Assembly: GCF_004798865.1 (NCBI RefSeq) | Contig: NW_025336480.1 | Location: forward strand, 24,831,611-24,895,610 | Reading direction: 5' to 3' | Origin: Varanus komodoensis | Lineage: Eukaryota; Chordata; Lepidosauria; Squamata; Varanidae | DNA: 64,000 bases | Shown here: piece after piece, positions 23,300-34,989 of the stretch | How the letters are laid out: each line of letters starts with the position of its first letter | Numbering within the stretch: the first letter of the stretch is position 1 | Position numbers and translations under genes: made by a program | The notes under the pieces: generated by a model | Database searches by the model: none | Told to the model about the DNA's origin: nothing | The model's input: the letters and a program-made list of their open reading frames with translations, nothing else

Positions 23300-23535
23300 A
23301 CTATTATTACTTCACATTTATATCTCACCTTTCTCCCTCATGTATGAAGCCTGAGGTGGTATATGAGGTTCTGCTCTCCATTTTATCCTGACAAAAGTAG
23401 CTCTGTGAAGTGGGTTAGGCTGAGAGTCTCTGACTGGCTCAAAGTTACTCCATGAGCTTTATGGCTGAGCAGGGTCTAGAATGCGGATCTCCCTGATCCC
23501 CAGTCTAGTACTCTAACCACTATGCCCCACTCACA
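23300..23535 (-). mobile_element. MIR-like tRNA SINE, near full length, minus orientation
   Basis: On the plus strand it runs from the 3' end (catttatatctcacctttct) through ttttatcctgacaaaagtag, gaagtgggttaggctgagag and gaatgcggatctccctgatc to the A-box side (ctctaaccactatgcccc). Element order and length agree with the plus-oriented copy at 34192-34415. The promoter boxes are recognisable but mutated. Confidence 0.75.
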
Positions 23536-24859
23536 GAAAGTTCCTAAAGCCATGCAGTATTTCTGCATTATATTCCTCTTTGTGACTTGTGAGAAAGGAG
23601 CACCAGAGTCAGACGGCATTTTCTTCTCCTCCAATCATTACAGCATCTGTCTTTAACCCAAAGTTATTTGCATTCATGGGAGTTCAGATAACTATGTATA
23701 ACAGGCCATGGGTTGGCTGCAAAATAATTTAAGATAGCATAGATGATACTGTGAATCCACCCTACAACATGGTTCAAAAGCAAAAAGCCAAAAGTTAAAT
23801 GAGTTACAAAAGGTTAAAAATAATGGAGGATTTTAAAAATCTTTCAAATGCTAAAGTCTGATTTTGAACATCTTGTGATGAATAATACAAAACGCTGAAA
23901 AAAGAAAGAGAGTTAAAACTGCTGGGGTAGCATTGGAGGGATGGTCATTCTAATCTCCCTAATCAAATTACAACAGTAAAAAAATAAACAAGTGGGTTTA
24001 CAAAAAAACCCTAAACCGATACTCAGCCCCTCAGTTCAGGAATCGAATGCTTTCAGAGGCTGCTTGAGAGAGACCAAGTGGTCATCACGTTTCTTGCCTC
24101 AATGTCACCTGTCTGCACGGCAGTCCAAATGTCCATTCTTGACAGTTTTTATCTTTCTCCTTCTAGAGGAAGCCCCTTCTGACCTCTACGGAAGGTCAAC
24201 AACTTAATTATCGTACTCAAGACAAAGCTACTCTGTGCACAGGAAATGAAAGCTAAGTAGAGGCACTTTGAAAAGAAAGACATTTCCCTCTCTTGAAAGA
24301 AATGAAACGCGTACAATCCAATATTCTATTCATCCTGAGCAGACCTCCTGACTGGATGCTAACTGATGTGGATCATGCAAAGAAAGGAAATGCCGGGCTC
24401 TTCCTGACTGAGGAACATAAGAACTGCAGCCGGGTGAAGCTGCTCAGGAGACAGTCCCATAAAGGACTTCATACAAGGGCCACTGCAGCAGGGACAAAAC
24501 TAATTAAGAGGCCAAACAAGTGTTGCTGTCGGCGTCTGCCTATCTGAAAGGGACCACATCATGAGTATGTGCTTGTTAAAGTCGGAGGAAAGGGAATGCT
24601 CTCATGGCCCATCCCCTGCCTTTGGCAACAGAGATGCGTTGAGGAACAGAAGCAGAACTGGCTTGAATGACTGGGCTGCAGGAAATGCACTCTGTACGTG
24701 TCCACAGGTTCTCTTGTGTTCTTCCTTCACATCTGACTGGGCTGTTATACAAAACATCAGAGGCTGGACCTAGATTTAGTCATGCCTACTGACATCGACA
24801 ATTTTATGTCTTTATAGGCAAAACGTATGTTTTTATTCTGTTTTGCAGTGTTTTAATTG
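23536..24859. other. No recognised feature
   Basis: AT-rich intergenic sequence. The words gaggaacataagaactgcag near 24410 resemble a LINE end but are too short to call. Confidence 0.45.
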
Positions 24860-24980
24860 TGCTTTTAATATATTTGTTTCATTGCTTTAACCAAGTTTTG
24901 CTTTTTAGTTCTTATGAATGTGAGCTGTCTTGAGTTCCAATCTTTTGGTGAAAATCAGGTAATTAAATAAATAAGCCATT
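24860..24980 (+). mobile_element. LINE 3' end fragment
   Basis: Reads tgtgagctgtcttgagttcc and ends in aattaaataaataagc, the (c/t)gagctgccttgag-plus-short-repeat layout of L2-type tails. Confidence 0.5.
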
Positions 24981-26920
24981 ATTAAGCTAAGTGCTATTGA
25001 TTTCAATAAGTGAACAAAAGCAAGACACAACCCCACAATAGTTTAGTACTATATTCAAAATGCACTTCTTTTATTCTTTCTGAGATAGCAGGAATCACCA
25101 TTTCCCAAAAACTAGAACCCTAAAAACACAAAACCAGAACAAACTCCTAATTCTAGAGAAGTGCTTCCATAATTCATGTCTCTGATCTAGCTAATCCTAA
25201 TAACAGTTTAAGCTGCTCCCAAATTCTCTCGGAGCAAGAGGTTTTTCTGAGTATTTTCTGCCTGGTCCCTTTTTGAAATGGGAGATGCCCAGTGGACCCC
25301 ACTTTCCCAACCAGCAACACTGGGCAGGGGAAACCATGGCACCTGGGTTCATATATGGTGGGGTGGGTGAAGGAGACAGATGCTGACCTCACACTAGCAT
25401 GCAGTGCTTCCAGGCCCTGAAAAAGGTGTGTGTCAGTGGGGAGTCAATGGTAATGTAGAACAAGATCTAGGATTGAACAAGAAAGGGGGAAAGGAGCAAT
25501 GCAAACACAGAAGAAGTATCTAGATCATAGAATGGAGGGAAGTGTGACTATTATTTATATGGGCCACAAAGGTAGGTTAGTTCTTGTAATGGGTGACAAA
25601 AAAACTCAGAGAGCATTCTGGGGGTGCACAATGAAAAGTTCATTTACAGTTTATTCAGAAATGCAGGAAATACTTGCAGCATGTAGGCAGCCCCTGAAGG
25701 AACTGCTAAGATGGAATCTGCCCAAGAGGGTTTTACAACCTAGCAGTTGCATACCCGGTTTGCAGGAGAGGAGGGTACGCAATTTGCTGAACACACGAGA
25801 GTGAGACAATAGGGTTGCCTGGATTAAGAGAAGACGACACAAAAAGAACCTTCAGGACAGGCAAATGCTGCTGTGCCTAAGGTGAGCCCCAAAGGAAGGC
25901 GTTTCAGGACAGGCAGAGCAACACATCCAAGCTGTATGTGGGAAGAAAGACTTGCAACATGAATTCTCGATCAGCTCAGGAATCCCACTGTAAGTCTAAA
26001 GATGTTCTTACACTCTCAGGCTTTTAGCAGCCATATTATGGCAGGGCTTTCGCTCATTTTGTCCTGACATGGATCTATTTAACCGTGCAGTCTAGGACTC
26101 AGTGTAGGCCTTGGTTGTGATCATTGGTTGCCGGGCATCTACTGACTGGTGACTGGGAGAGGAGCAGAATGCTGCAGCTGTTTTATTTCCTGGTCTTGTC
26201 TCAGCCTGTTCAGGGCCACTTTTCTGCCCCAGTCTTTCTGCCTCCACGGCTTCCTTAGGACCATCCTTCACATTCTGCCTCCTTTCACTCAAACCATCTC
26301 TTCTACCATAGCTCTCTGGTTTGAATTCTAGAGTTGCACTGCCCTGGGTTATGCAGGGCCCAAGCCTGGAATGCTGTGTCTGAAGTTATTACTGCAGAAG
26401 CAGGGCTGTGGTTCTGCCTCTTGGTCCTCCTATGGCTCAAGCCTGAAAACAATTTGTAGCTAAATAGTTGGCCATACAGCATGGGCTGGAGTGGATCTAC
26501 CCTCACTATTCAGGGGAAGCTAGGGTGGAGGAGAGAAAGTCTCAGCAATAATACATGCATACATTGGATCTATGTACAGAAGCCATAACTGGAAAGCAGA
26601 ATGGGGCTTCTTCTTTGTATGCTGCACATGGTGATGGTAAACTTTCCTGCAGCCCCATCTGGGAAGGGGAGCACCAGTCAGGGATTAACTTGTTAGTTTT
26701 GTGCTCAGAAGGTGCCAACTTTGGTCTGTGGACTCTCAAATTACAAATATTTCAGGTATCTCGACCTTGGAGTGTGACTGTCTATTGGCATACAGCCAAG
26801 TCAGGCTAGAAAGCCCCAAGGTCTGAACCTCTGAACACAGACCAGTGGCTAGGCAGACCAACCATCGGAGCTGTTAAGATATACATGTGCGTTCAAGTAA
26901 ACATGCCTTTCCTACCAGCT
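24981..26920. other. No recognised feature
   Basis: No exon, RNA gene or named repeat found. Short open frames only. Confidence 0.45.
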
Positions 26921-27030
26921 CTCCAGATATTTCAACTTTACCTTCCCTCAATCTCAGCCAGCATGGCTCAGAGTTCAGGAATGGTGGGGGTTGAACTCCA
27001 AAACATCTGATGGACACCAAGCAGGGAAAG
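26921..27030. mobile_element. Imperfect-palindrome MITE-like repeat
   Basis: Starts ctctccagatatttcaactt and ends ttgaactccaaaacatctga, so the ends are inverted copies of each other around a cagccagcatggct core. Very common in squamate DNA. Other copies: 45215-45285, 46721-46800 and 50896-50965. Confidence 0.6.
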
Positions 27031-30000
27031 AGTGGCAGGGGTTTCAGCTAGAAGCCTTTCCTAGAGTGAACCTGGAGACAATGGGGACAGAATCTTCTAG
27101 CATGTGGAGTCCTGTGCCATAGCGGGATCCAATTTAAAGGTCCTGAGAGTCTAACGCAGGCTGCAGCTGTTCTGCAGTGCAGGTCTTGGTGGTCTTCTTT
27201 GAGACAAAGATTGTATTCTAGTGCAACAACATCTGGCATAAGCAACCTTTCCTCAGCTATTCCATTTGTGATTTCTATTAACCATGTCTAGAGGATGCGG
27301 GCTATTTTGTAAATGTCTTAAAATAATATTCCAGCTACTGAATACTGAATAGTAGGTTTCTCCCATTCCCAGATGCTATGAACTGATATAGCTGAGAGGT
27401 CAAATGATACTTGGCACCCTATACTAGAGGACTATCTGGCCAATTATTTCCCATCTATTTGTAAAAGAAGCTTAGAGAATAAAAACTATTTGGTAGTTAT
27501 ATATCACTAACACACAACATCCAGAAAGCAATTTAGAATATGTAAGATATATATTAAAAGTTTCCACTTCCCAAACTTGGCATCCCACCATAAGCCAGTC
27601 TTCTGCTTCTGAAACCACCTCTGGGACATTACAGTAATAACAGCAGCCAAAAGACAGTGTTACCAGACCAGGGGCTGGTATGTTATTTAGCATTTATGAC
27701 ACATTTAATTAGAAGACAGCAAGGGTTTCATGGATGTAGGTAACCACGTATATTACATGACACAGTCTCCTGCAGATATGGGCAGAGCCAGGTCAAGGCA
27801 TTCTGCTGTCTGAGGTGAAGGACAAGATGGCATCTGCTCGCCACCCCCATGCAGAAGCTTGCCAGGATGGCAAGGCGAGATGGACTTCAGCCCTGGCAAT
27901 GGAACAGTGCCCACTAGCACATGAGAAGTATCAGGCTTGTCCAGTTTGGGGGCGTGTGGCATACATGGCTCCGAGCTCCGGTTGAAAGGATGTTGTTGAA
28001 GAGTTCATGTAGAACAGGTGCGAGGCTGTCATGGCTACCTCTCCCAGGGTCCGCTGAGATGATCATCTAAATTTGCTGAATGGTAGAGCCGACCCTGCAT
28101 GGTGGATGGACAGGGATCTGGCATCATACAAACCCCAAACCTCCTTCTGCTACAATTCCAAGATTTAATCTCTTTCAACCTCCTGCTTTCAAACATTCCA
28201 GGGCTGCTTCCAGATGAAAGGCATGCCCAGCAATTAATCAAAAGAATTTGTGGAGTGATTTTATCTTTCCTTCCTAACAGATTTTCTTCCCAGTTAAGAA
28301 AAGGGCAGATTCCACATGGACGATTGTGATGTCTGGATGGGAGATGGGGCGGGAAAACACAGGGGGGCTATAAATGGAGGGGTATGCTGTCTGGATCCCA
28401 TAATGTTCTGAGACAGAAGAATTGCATGACAAAAACTTCCTCTGGAACCTAGTTTCTTGAGAACCTTTCCTGAGAACCTAGTTCTCAAGGTTGCAGAGTG
28501 GTAAGTTTGCCCTGGGAAATAAATCAAAAGTGCAGTGCAACCCTATCATCAAGGTAAATTACATTGCTAATTGTGAGAATGACCTCTAGCCCATTGACAG
28601 TCATGTTTGCTGGCCCCTCATTCCAGCAAGTGTTCTTAATGTTACACAAGAGTTGTGTTGGATACTGCCCAGAAAGACAAGTGACTATTGTCAAAGGCAT
28701 GACTACCCTTCTGTGGGTGGATGCACCCACATCTCTTTCCCCTCTGCTGTGGCATTAGCTGCACCAAGAAAGCACTGGGCAGATGTCTCTAGAGCAACCT
28801 GCTGGACATGCTGCTGCTACTGCCCCTCTTGCGCCCCAGCCACAACTCTCCTATAAAAGGTCTTCTGGCGTCTCATGGGAGCCCTGTGGTTGTGGCCCCA
28901 GGAAGGAGGGGGCAGGAACAAGTGGACAGGAGGCCTGTTTAGCTGAGCGAGGAACTGGCCAGATGGCTGGCTAAGTGGGCAGACTGGCTGAGGGGATGGC
29001 TACTGGGTAGCAGTGATGCTGACCCCTGACTTGCAATAGCAAGATACACTGGGCCAGGTCTAAAAGATGCATCAGCAGGAGCATAGTTGCACAATGCCTC
29101 GACTTTTAGTGTTCAGAGCTCTCTGTTGGGAAGGACCCAAAGGAGCATTTGCTGATTTAATCCCATCCGATATCATGTAGTAGCCTACACAGAAGCTGAG
29201 AAGCAGTCCATCTTTATTACTTTAGCATACCCTAGTCACTTACCAGTGCAAATGCATTCATCTCCCACTACTGTTAGCATTAACAAACACCCTTCGTTAA
29301 GTTGTGGACTTCTGCTAGAGATACACAACGTTTCAGGGAAGAAGAAAATTTTGACCTTGCACAGAGATGCCTGTGTGGGAAAAAGTACCAAACCATTTAT
29401 AACACTTAAGTTTTAATATGTAATAAAGATTCTCCCCTGCAAGACCACTCATGTCAATTCTGTTGTGTGTGGTATTTATGGTTTAAGTTTGACTACCACC
29501 ATTGCTCTGGCAAAAACTGTCTATGTAGTTTTAATTAATAGTCTTGTTCTGGAATCTGCAGAGGAATGGATCTTCTGTTAAAGGGACGTCTGTGATTTTC
29601 CAGACTTGGAGAAAAAAGAAGCGACAGATTGAATGGCTTCAAAATAGATTATTAGCACCGGTGCACTGTTTGAGTTCTGACTATTCCTTCTCTTAAAAAG
29701 TTGAATGACTTGCACAGACCACCCCATTCATCCAGCCACATGGAAATTGTACTTTCCTGCTGCCAGATAGGAGGACTCCATACTGTCAGCTAGGTAAGAT
29801 TATGAATACCATCACCACACTCAGCACCTGTATCAACTGGAAGCAGTGCCTTTAAGAATGTAGAAAAATGAAGATGTGTGGATGAAAAAGAAAATCAAAA
29901 ATTGAGGACAGCTTGGCATAACTTGGCAAAACAGCTATGACAACCTACTTCTAACCCTGCAGAGGTCAAACAAACAGATATGAGACGTTTCATGCCTTAA

Positions 30001-31904
30001 AAGGCACTGCATGGCATGGCCAATTAAATGATGAAAATGATTGTGGGAATGTGAATAGCCAGCTTTCAGTGTGTAGAATGCCTCCTCTTCACCACTCTCC
30101 TTCCCCAAATTAAGAACATTTTAAGAAGGGAAAAATGAAAGAACATCCAGGAAGTGAGCTGAGCATTGGCTGCAATCACATTTTAGGTACTAAGATATGA
30201 ATGTATTTAGCACTTAGGGTTGAGGGTGGGAGGTCTTCTGGACCACAAAAACTTATGGCACCATACCCTTATTTGCTTTTAGAACGTTAAGACTTAATGT
30301 TATGCCTTCTCTTTCTTCCAAAGTCATGGTAAAAAATTACCATTGGACCAACAGTCTTGTGTGTTTTGTAACACTGTTACTATTTTGTCCACTATGCCAC
30401 CCAAAGTTCTCTCTATAGGAATCTATGTGAAAAATATTTCTCTCAGTTGTACACTTTGTTTGAAAATGAAAGTTATGTTATCATGTGTGTTTATTTGTGT
30501 TGGCAGCCAGGAAGTTGAGAGCTAAATTTGTTGTCTTCACTTCTGAATATCTCCCCTGCGTGCTACTGTACATTTATTAAAAGGGGCACATGAAGGTGGT
30601 TTTACTGCGGATCATAGCTACACCACTTTAATTTCTGAGCAGTAGTGCACCGAGGCCATTTCAATCCTAGTAGTGGTCTCATGAACACTCTCCTTCGGAT
30701 AACCATGATCAAGTTAGCTAGCTAAGGTAGGTTGTTGTGTCTTCTGCACTGAGGCTATTGCCCACAAAGAGGTTTATTTTTTTGGCCTCTGGCATATCCA
30801 TTCAAACCTAGATGCTGAGGCCAGGTCTCCATGACTGCTCCTGGCATGTACTGCCTGCTATGTGGCCAGGGACAAGGCTGGCCTGTCAGAGCCTAGCCTT
30901 CGGCTGCACAATTCAGCCCTTGCTGCTCAACTGCTTTTTGAGAGTAAACATGATTTTAAGTTGCTCTTTAGAAAGCTATTCTAAACTACATTTCTACTAA
31001 TGTACAACCTTTTCCTACTTATCTTCATAATTTATCAGTTGTACAAACTGTTCAGGCCAAACATGACAATCAGAAAGCTTCTTCAATGTATACATTAACC
31101 TATGAGATGCTGCTTTCCTTGATTGTGATCAGTGGATCTGGTCTGTCCTATTATCTTCCTGGGAAATGCAACAACAGAAAGCAGACACAAGAACTTCTGG
31201 TTACCAAAAGTGAAGCGTGTCACAGGAGACTGAGCACTGGGCTGGAGAGGGTATCTCACCTGGAGGTTGGACAGTCAGTGACAAATATTCAGAGGGGAGA
31301 GCCTGTTTATGTAATGAAGATAAAAGATGCTAGTTAAATTGAAGTGTTAATTGGATTTACATGCTTTTCCTGGATATGCCCATGATTAAGCCATCTAGCC
31401 AATGGCCAATGCAAAAAGCTACGTTGTCATATTGCAATGCATACTTAAATCAATGTGTATCCCAAGATTAATGCTTTAGTATGTTCACTCACTATCTTGG
31501 GGAGTTGTGTGTGCAAGTAGGGTTGTGGGTAGCAGGGAGAGGAGAGAGAAAATTTATAGGAAATTATTTGTCTAAAACCTAATTAAAATTAGGTTGAAAA
31601 GAGAGGGGGAGGGGAGCGAGAGAGAGGGCGTGCAAGAGCAAGTGCAAGCGAACACACACACACTTTTGGCCGAGGCCTGAACTTGGACAAGATATCTAAA
31701 GAGAAAGAACCCACATCTCCCACAAATGACCACTGAATCAGGATGTTCTGTGGATCCTGTGGACTGTGGACTCACAATCTCCAGATTTTTTTTTCTAGTT
31801 GTGTTTCTTCTGTAACTCACCACAATTTTTCAGTAGAGGATTCATGCAGACCCTCCATGAAAGTTTGTAAATGAAGAAAAAATAAGTCAACTTCAAAAAA
31901 TTAA
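27031..31904. other. Intergenic, between SPTLC3 3' end and older repeats
   Basis: No gene or clear element. 27775-27965 shares words with 22725-22995 (gcagagccagg, ctgaggtgaagg) and may be an old repeat. 31600-31665 is a purine-rich low-complexity tract ending in (CA)n. A TATA-like ctataaaagg at 28851 has no gene after it. Confidence 0.45.
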
Positions 31905-31924
31905 AAAAACACACAAAAACATCA

Positions 31925-31930
31925 TTTAAT
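31925..31930 (-). terminator. SPTLC3: Candidate distal poly(A) signal of SPTLC3
   Basis: ATTAAA on the minus strand, followed by gatgtttttgtgtgttttt, a typical GU/U-rich downstream element. If used, cleavage would fall near 31905-31915 and give a 3'UTR of about 1.8 kb. Confidence 0.4.
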
Positions 31931-33422
31931 CTTTATACAGTAGTTTTAGTATAACACACAAACAGGGGCTGCTTTCGTGTTTCTCAAGTTGATTTGCCAA
32001 AGTGAACAATCATATAATACTGTACAATTCACTCCCCACCCTCCAAATATACTTCTGAAGCAGACATTTGATATTTTGGAATGTGTTGTGGTACATTCTT
32101 AACATTATAGCAGCATTGAATTTTATGAACTCGAACAACAAAAAGGGGACTCATAACTAATCAGCCTTGCTTTATCCTCAAAGCTGCTTTAACAAGCAGG
32201 GGAGTCATACACTTTAATTGCTATTCCACAATTTAATTGTTCTGTTCTTAAATCTAATTTTGCAGCTGTGGGTTAAGTGGATACCACAGCTTTCAAGAAC
32301 ATGAAAGCAAAGTACATCTGTGCTGCAGAAAGCTAACCATCTCTTGATTGGATGTGTCTACAATGCCATCAGATATCCCAAAAGGCTTGCAGCTCCCAAA
32401 AGCTACAGAAATGACTTTCAACCAGTTATTTTTATTATTATTATAATTATAATAATTATTATTATTTTAAAAGCTACACAAACGACAACTGCTGAGACTG
32501 GATAACATCATTTCACATACAACCCAGTCTGGAGACAGTGGCAAGTTTCCCTTACTTAGGATCCCATTCATTTGGCTGAATGGAAGTGGGACTATATCCA
32601 CCTGTTCTTCTTGGCTCCTGTGCCCTTTTGAGATCACTAGTCATCTTCTTAAAACAGGTAACGTTTTAAACATTTAAGCACAATGCACACACGCATGCAC
32701 ACACAATTTCACAGGGAAAAAAAAACCTTAGCCCATCTCCAACTGTGCTGTATATACGTCACAGAACTGGCAATATAAAAGGACTAAGAGACCTTTCAAT
32801 TTAATCGGTGGGAGTGTTAGATACAGCAAGGTCCTGTGTAAGTAGCAGCCAAAGTGTTCTGTACTCATAAGTATCTTTACAGAGCCTGTAAAGTGGTTCA
32901 AAGACAGAAAACAGGCTTGTAACAACTGTAGTTTGTTAACTGTAATGCTATGTATGTTGCTAACAAGACCATGAAACACTTATTAAGATTGTGCATGGAA
33001 AGCCTTTAAGCCTGCTTTAGGATCAACAAGTACAAAAGAATATCTCTTTAATTGTAGAATTCAATGCAACTGTATAAGACTAAAAACTAACATTTGTGTG
33101 GCTTCTCCTTTCTTGCCAAATGGAATTAAAAATTCTTAACCATTAAAAAAACAAACGCTCAACTGGCAAACGATTGTAGCTGCTCCCTCTCCCACCAAAT
33201 TGTTTGCCAGTAACAGTCAAATGTTTAGCAAGTCCTGAATGACTACTCTCCTCCACTTAGGCACCTGTTACTCTAGTAGTTAGGTCAAGACATTTCTACC
33301 TACAGTTTTCACTGCCAAAATTCACATATGCTACAAAGGAGATATGTTGTACAAGTGAAAGACAATTTAAGAAGTATATTTTCCCTGTAATGTAGTACAT
33401 TCCAAGACACTCCTTTTACAAG

Positions 33423-33428
33423 TTTATT
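33423..33428 (-). terminator. SPTLC3: Candidate proximal poly(A) signal of SPTLC3
   Basis: Canonical AATAAA on the minus strand about 310 bases after the stop codon, with a moderately GU-rich stretch (gtcttggaatgt) downstream. It would give a short-3'UTR isoform. This is a sequence match only. Confidence 0.3.
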
Positions 33429-33739
33429 GTAATCATAATTAAGAACTATCCAAAGCCTGCACATTAAAAGGCCTATAACAAAGGCGGCACAATAGTGATT
33501 GGCTTAATGGAATCAAGTCTTTTGTACTGAATATTACAACCCATATTTCTTGGAGGAGCTGTGTAGCAATATTCCAGTCTTTTGCACACAGAATCCATTT
33601 GTGTAAAACACACACACACAGTGCTTCTCTTGGTTCAATTAAATTTGAGGCAAACACTGTCCTAGGAAAGAAGAAATGCATTCCTACTGTTTAGGTTCTC
33701 TTTCCCCTCCTCATAATGGTTTCTCCATGGGAGGGAAGC

Positions 33740-33853
33740 TTAATCTTCAAGTTCAAAGCTTGTTTCATCATATAGTTCAGGACGAGATGACCTGGAGTGC
33801 CGGGAATATTTCAGTTGCAAAAAATCACCCAGTTCATCTAGAGAATCTAGGAC
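33740..33853 (-). CDS. SPTLC3: SPTLC3 terminal coding exon with stop
   Basis: Minus-strand terminal exon. The acceptor is gtattacag above 33853 and the TAA stop lies at 33740-33742. It encodes 37 residues: VLDSLDELGDFLQLKYSRH, then SRSSRPELYDETSFELED. GDLLQLKYSRH is shared by SPTLC2 and SPTLC3, but the tail RPELYDETSFELED is diagnostic for SPTLC3 (SPTLC2 ends in a different DETTYEETED-type tail). With the three upstream exons it gives about 168 continuous C-terminal residues, so the gene appears functional as far as it can be seen. The 3'UTR continues toward lower coordinates. Confidence 0.96.
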   Translation of the reverse strand, partial: VLDSLDELGDFLQLKYSRHSRSSRPELYDETSFELED

Positions 33854-34191
33854 CTGTAATACAATAGTACTATATTAAGATATAAAGCTCCTCTCATGTC
33901 TGCTTAGCATCAAAACCAAAGAATCCAACAAAGAGTACAACTACTTCAGATGAGATGTTATTGTTGAATCACCATGGCTTGTTCACTTATTTTTATGGAG
34001 GGTCCACATGACATTGTCATCCATTTGTAATCTTTCCATGTTTTCAGTGATGCTTCTGCGTTTTTATTTAAGAGACATGCTTTTGATCTTGGCAGTGAAC
34101 AATCAGATAAGCCTATCCTAGCTCAGTATACATTCAGTGTAACATCAGTAATGGACACTATTTTACCACTTTACAAAAATACATCTTTTAG

Positions 34192-34415
34192 GTGCCAGTG
34201 TAATGAAGTGGTTAGAGTGCTCAACTGGGATCTGGGAGATCTGGTTTCCAGTCTCCACTCAGTCACAAAGCTCACTTCATGACTTTGGGCCAATCACTAG
34301 CTCTCAGCCTAACCTACCTTACAGGGTTGTTGTGAGGATAAAATTGAGAGGAGGAGGATTCTATAAGCTACCTTGAATACCTTGAAAGGAAAAAGGTAGG
34401 ATATAAATAAGTAGC
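34192..34415 (+). mobile_element. MIR-like tRNA SINE, full length
   Basis: Begins gtgccagtgtaatgaagtgg and ttagagtgctcaactgggat (tRNA-like head with A box), then gatctggtttccagtctcca (B box), then ctctcagcctaacctacctt, acagggttgttgtgaggata and the tail ggtaggatataaataagtag. About 225 bp; the best-preserved member of this family in the window. Confidence 0.8.
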
Positions 34416-34507
34416 ACTAAGTTAATTGTATAGCTATAGTTAAAAAAATTAAAATAACAAAACACCACTTAAAAGAAAGCATTAGTATTATACTTGCTCT
34501 TGCTCTA

Positions 34508-34559
<52 letters not shown>

Positions 34560-34620
34560 GCATTTCTATGCCGCCCCTTGCCGAAACCTCGGGGCGGCTT
34601 ACAACATGAAAAGAATTATA
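34508..34620 (-). mobile_element. L2 LINE 3' end, minus orientation, with (TTA)n tail
   Basis: A (TTA)n tract of about 50 bp at 34508-34558 is followed by tctatgccgccccttgccga and aacctcggggcggcttacaa, the inverse of the 3' end of the intact L2 at 20140-20215. Strongly 5' truncated. Confidence 0.85.
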
Positions 34621-34640
34621 GCATTATAATAGGACATCAT

Positions 34641-34989
34641 GGGACTGCAGGTGGCGCAGTGGTTTAAACCTCTGTGCTGCTGGGCTGATTGATCGAAAGG
34701 TTGCCAGTTTGAATCTGCACAACGGGGTGAGTTCCCGTTGCTCTGTCCCAGCTCCTGCCAACCTTGCAGTTCGAAAGCATGCCAATGCAAGTAGATGAAA
34801 AGGTACCACTTTGGTGGGAAGGTAACAATGTTCCGTGCACCTTGGTGTTTAGTCATGCCGGCCACATGACCACAGAGACTGTCTGGGGACAAATGCTGGC
34901 TCCCTCGGCTAGGAAACAGAGATGAGCACTGCCCCCTGGAGTCAGGCATGACTGGACTTAATGTCAAGGGGAAACCTTTACCTTTTACT
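34641..34989 (+). mobile_element. Sauria-type tRNA SINE with target duplication
   Basis: A 349-bp element. A box tggcgcagtgg is at 34652-34662 and a B-box-like agtttgaatct at 34707-34717. The conserved body includes gttcccgttgctctgtccca, gctcctgccaaccttgcagt, tcatgccggccacatgacca and cagagatgagcactgccccc. The 3' end actggacttaatgtcaaggg then gaaacctttacc is shared with BovB, whose machinery is known to mobilise this SINE. Flanked by taatagg(a)catcat-type 14-bp repeats at 34627-34640 and 34990-35003 (13 of 14 identical). Sauria SINEs are known only from squamates. Confidence 0.92.

Larger units (their letters stand above)
31905..33739 (-). other. SPTLC3: Probable SPTLC3 3'UTR
   Basis: Minus-strand sequence after the SPTLC3 stop. 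It is AT-rich and free of recognisable interspersed repeats apart from a short (ATT)n tract near 32430-32470, in contrast to the repeat-filled introns. Minus-strand AATAAA hexamers lie at 33423-33428 and 32431-32436, and an ATTAAA at 31925-31930 is followed directly by a GU/U-rich stretch, as expected of a cleavage site. The extent is inferred from these signals only; no transcript evidence is available here. Confidence 0.5.

Noticed and set aside
28840-28980. TATA-like box followed by GC-richer sequence, as a promoter
   Set aside because: No coding exon, CpG island or transcript signal follows.
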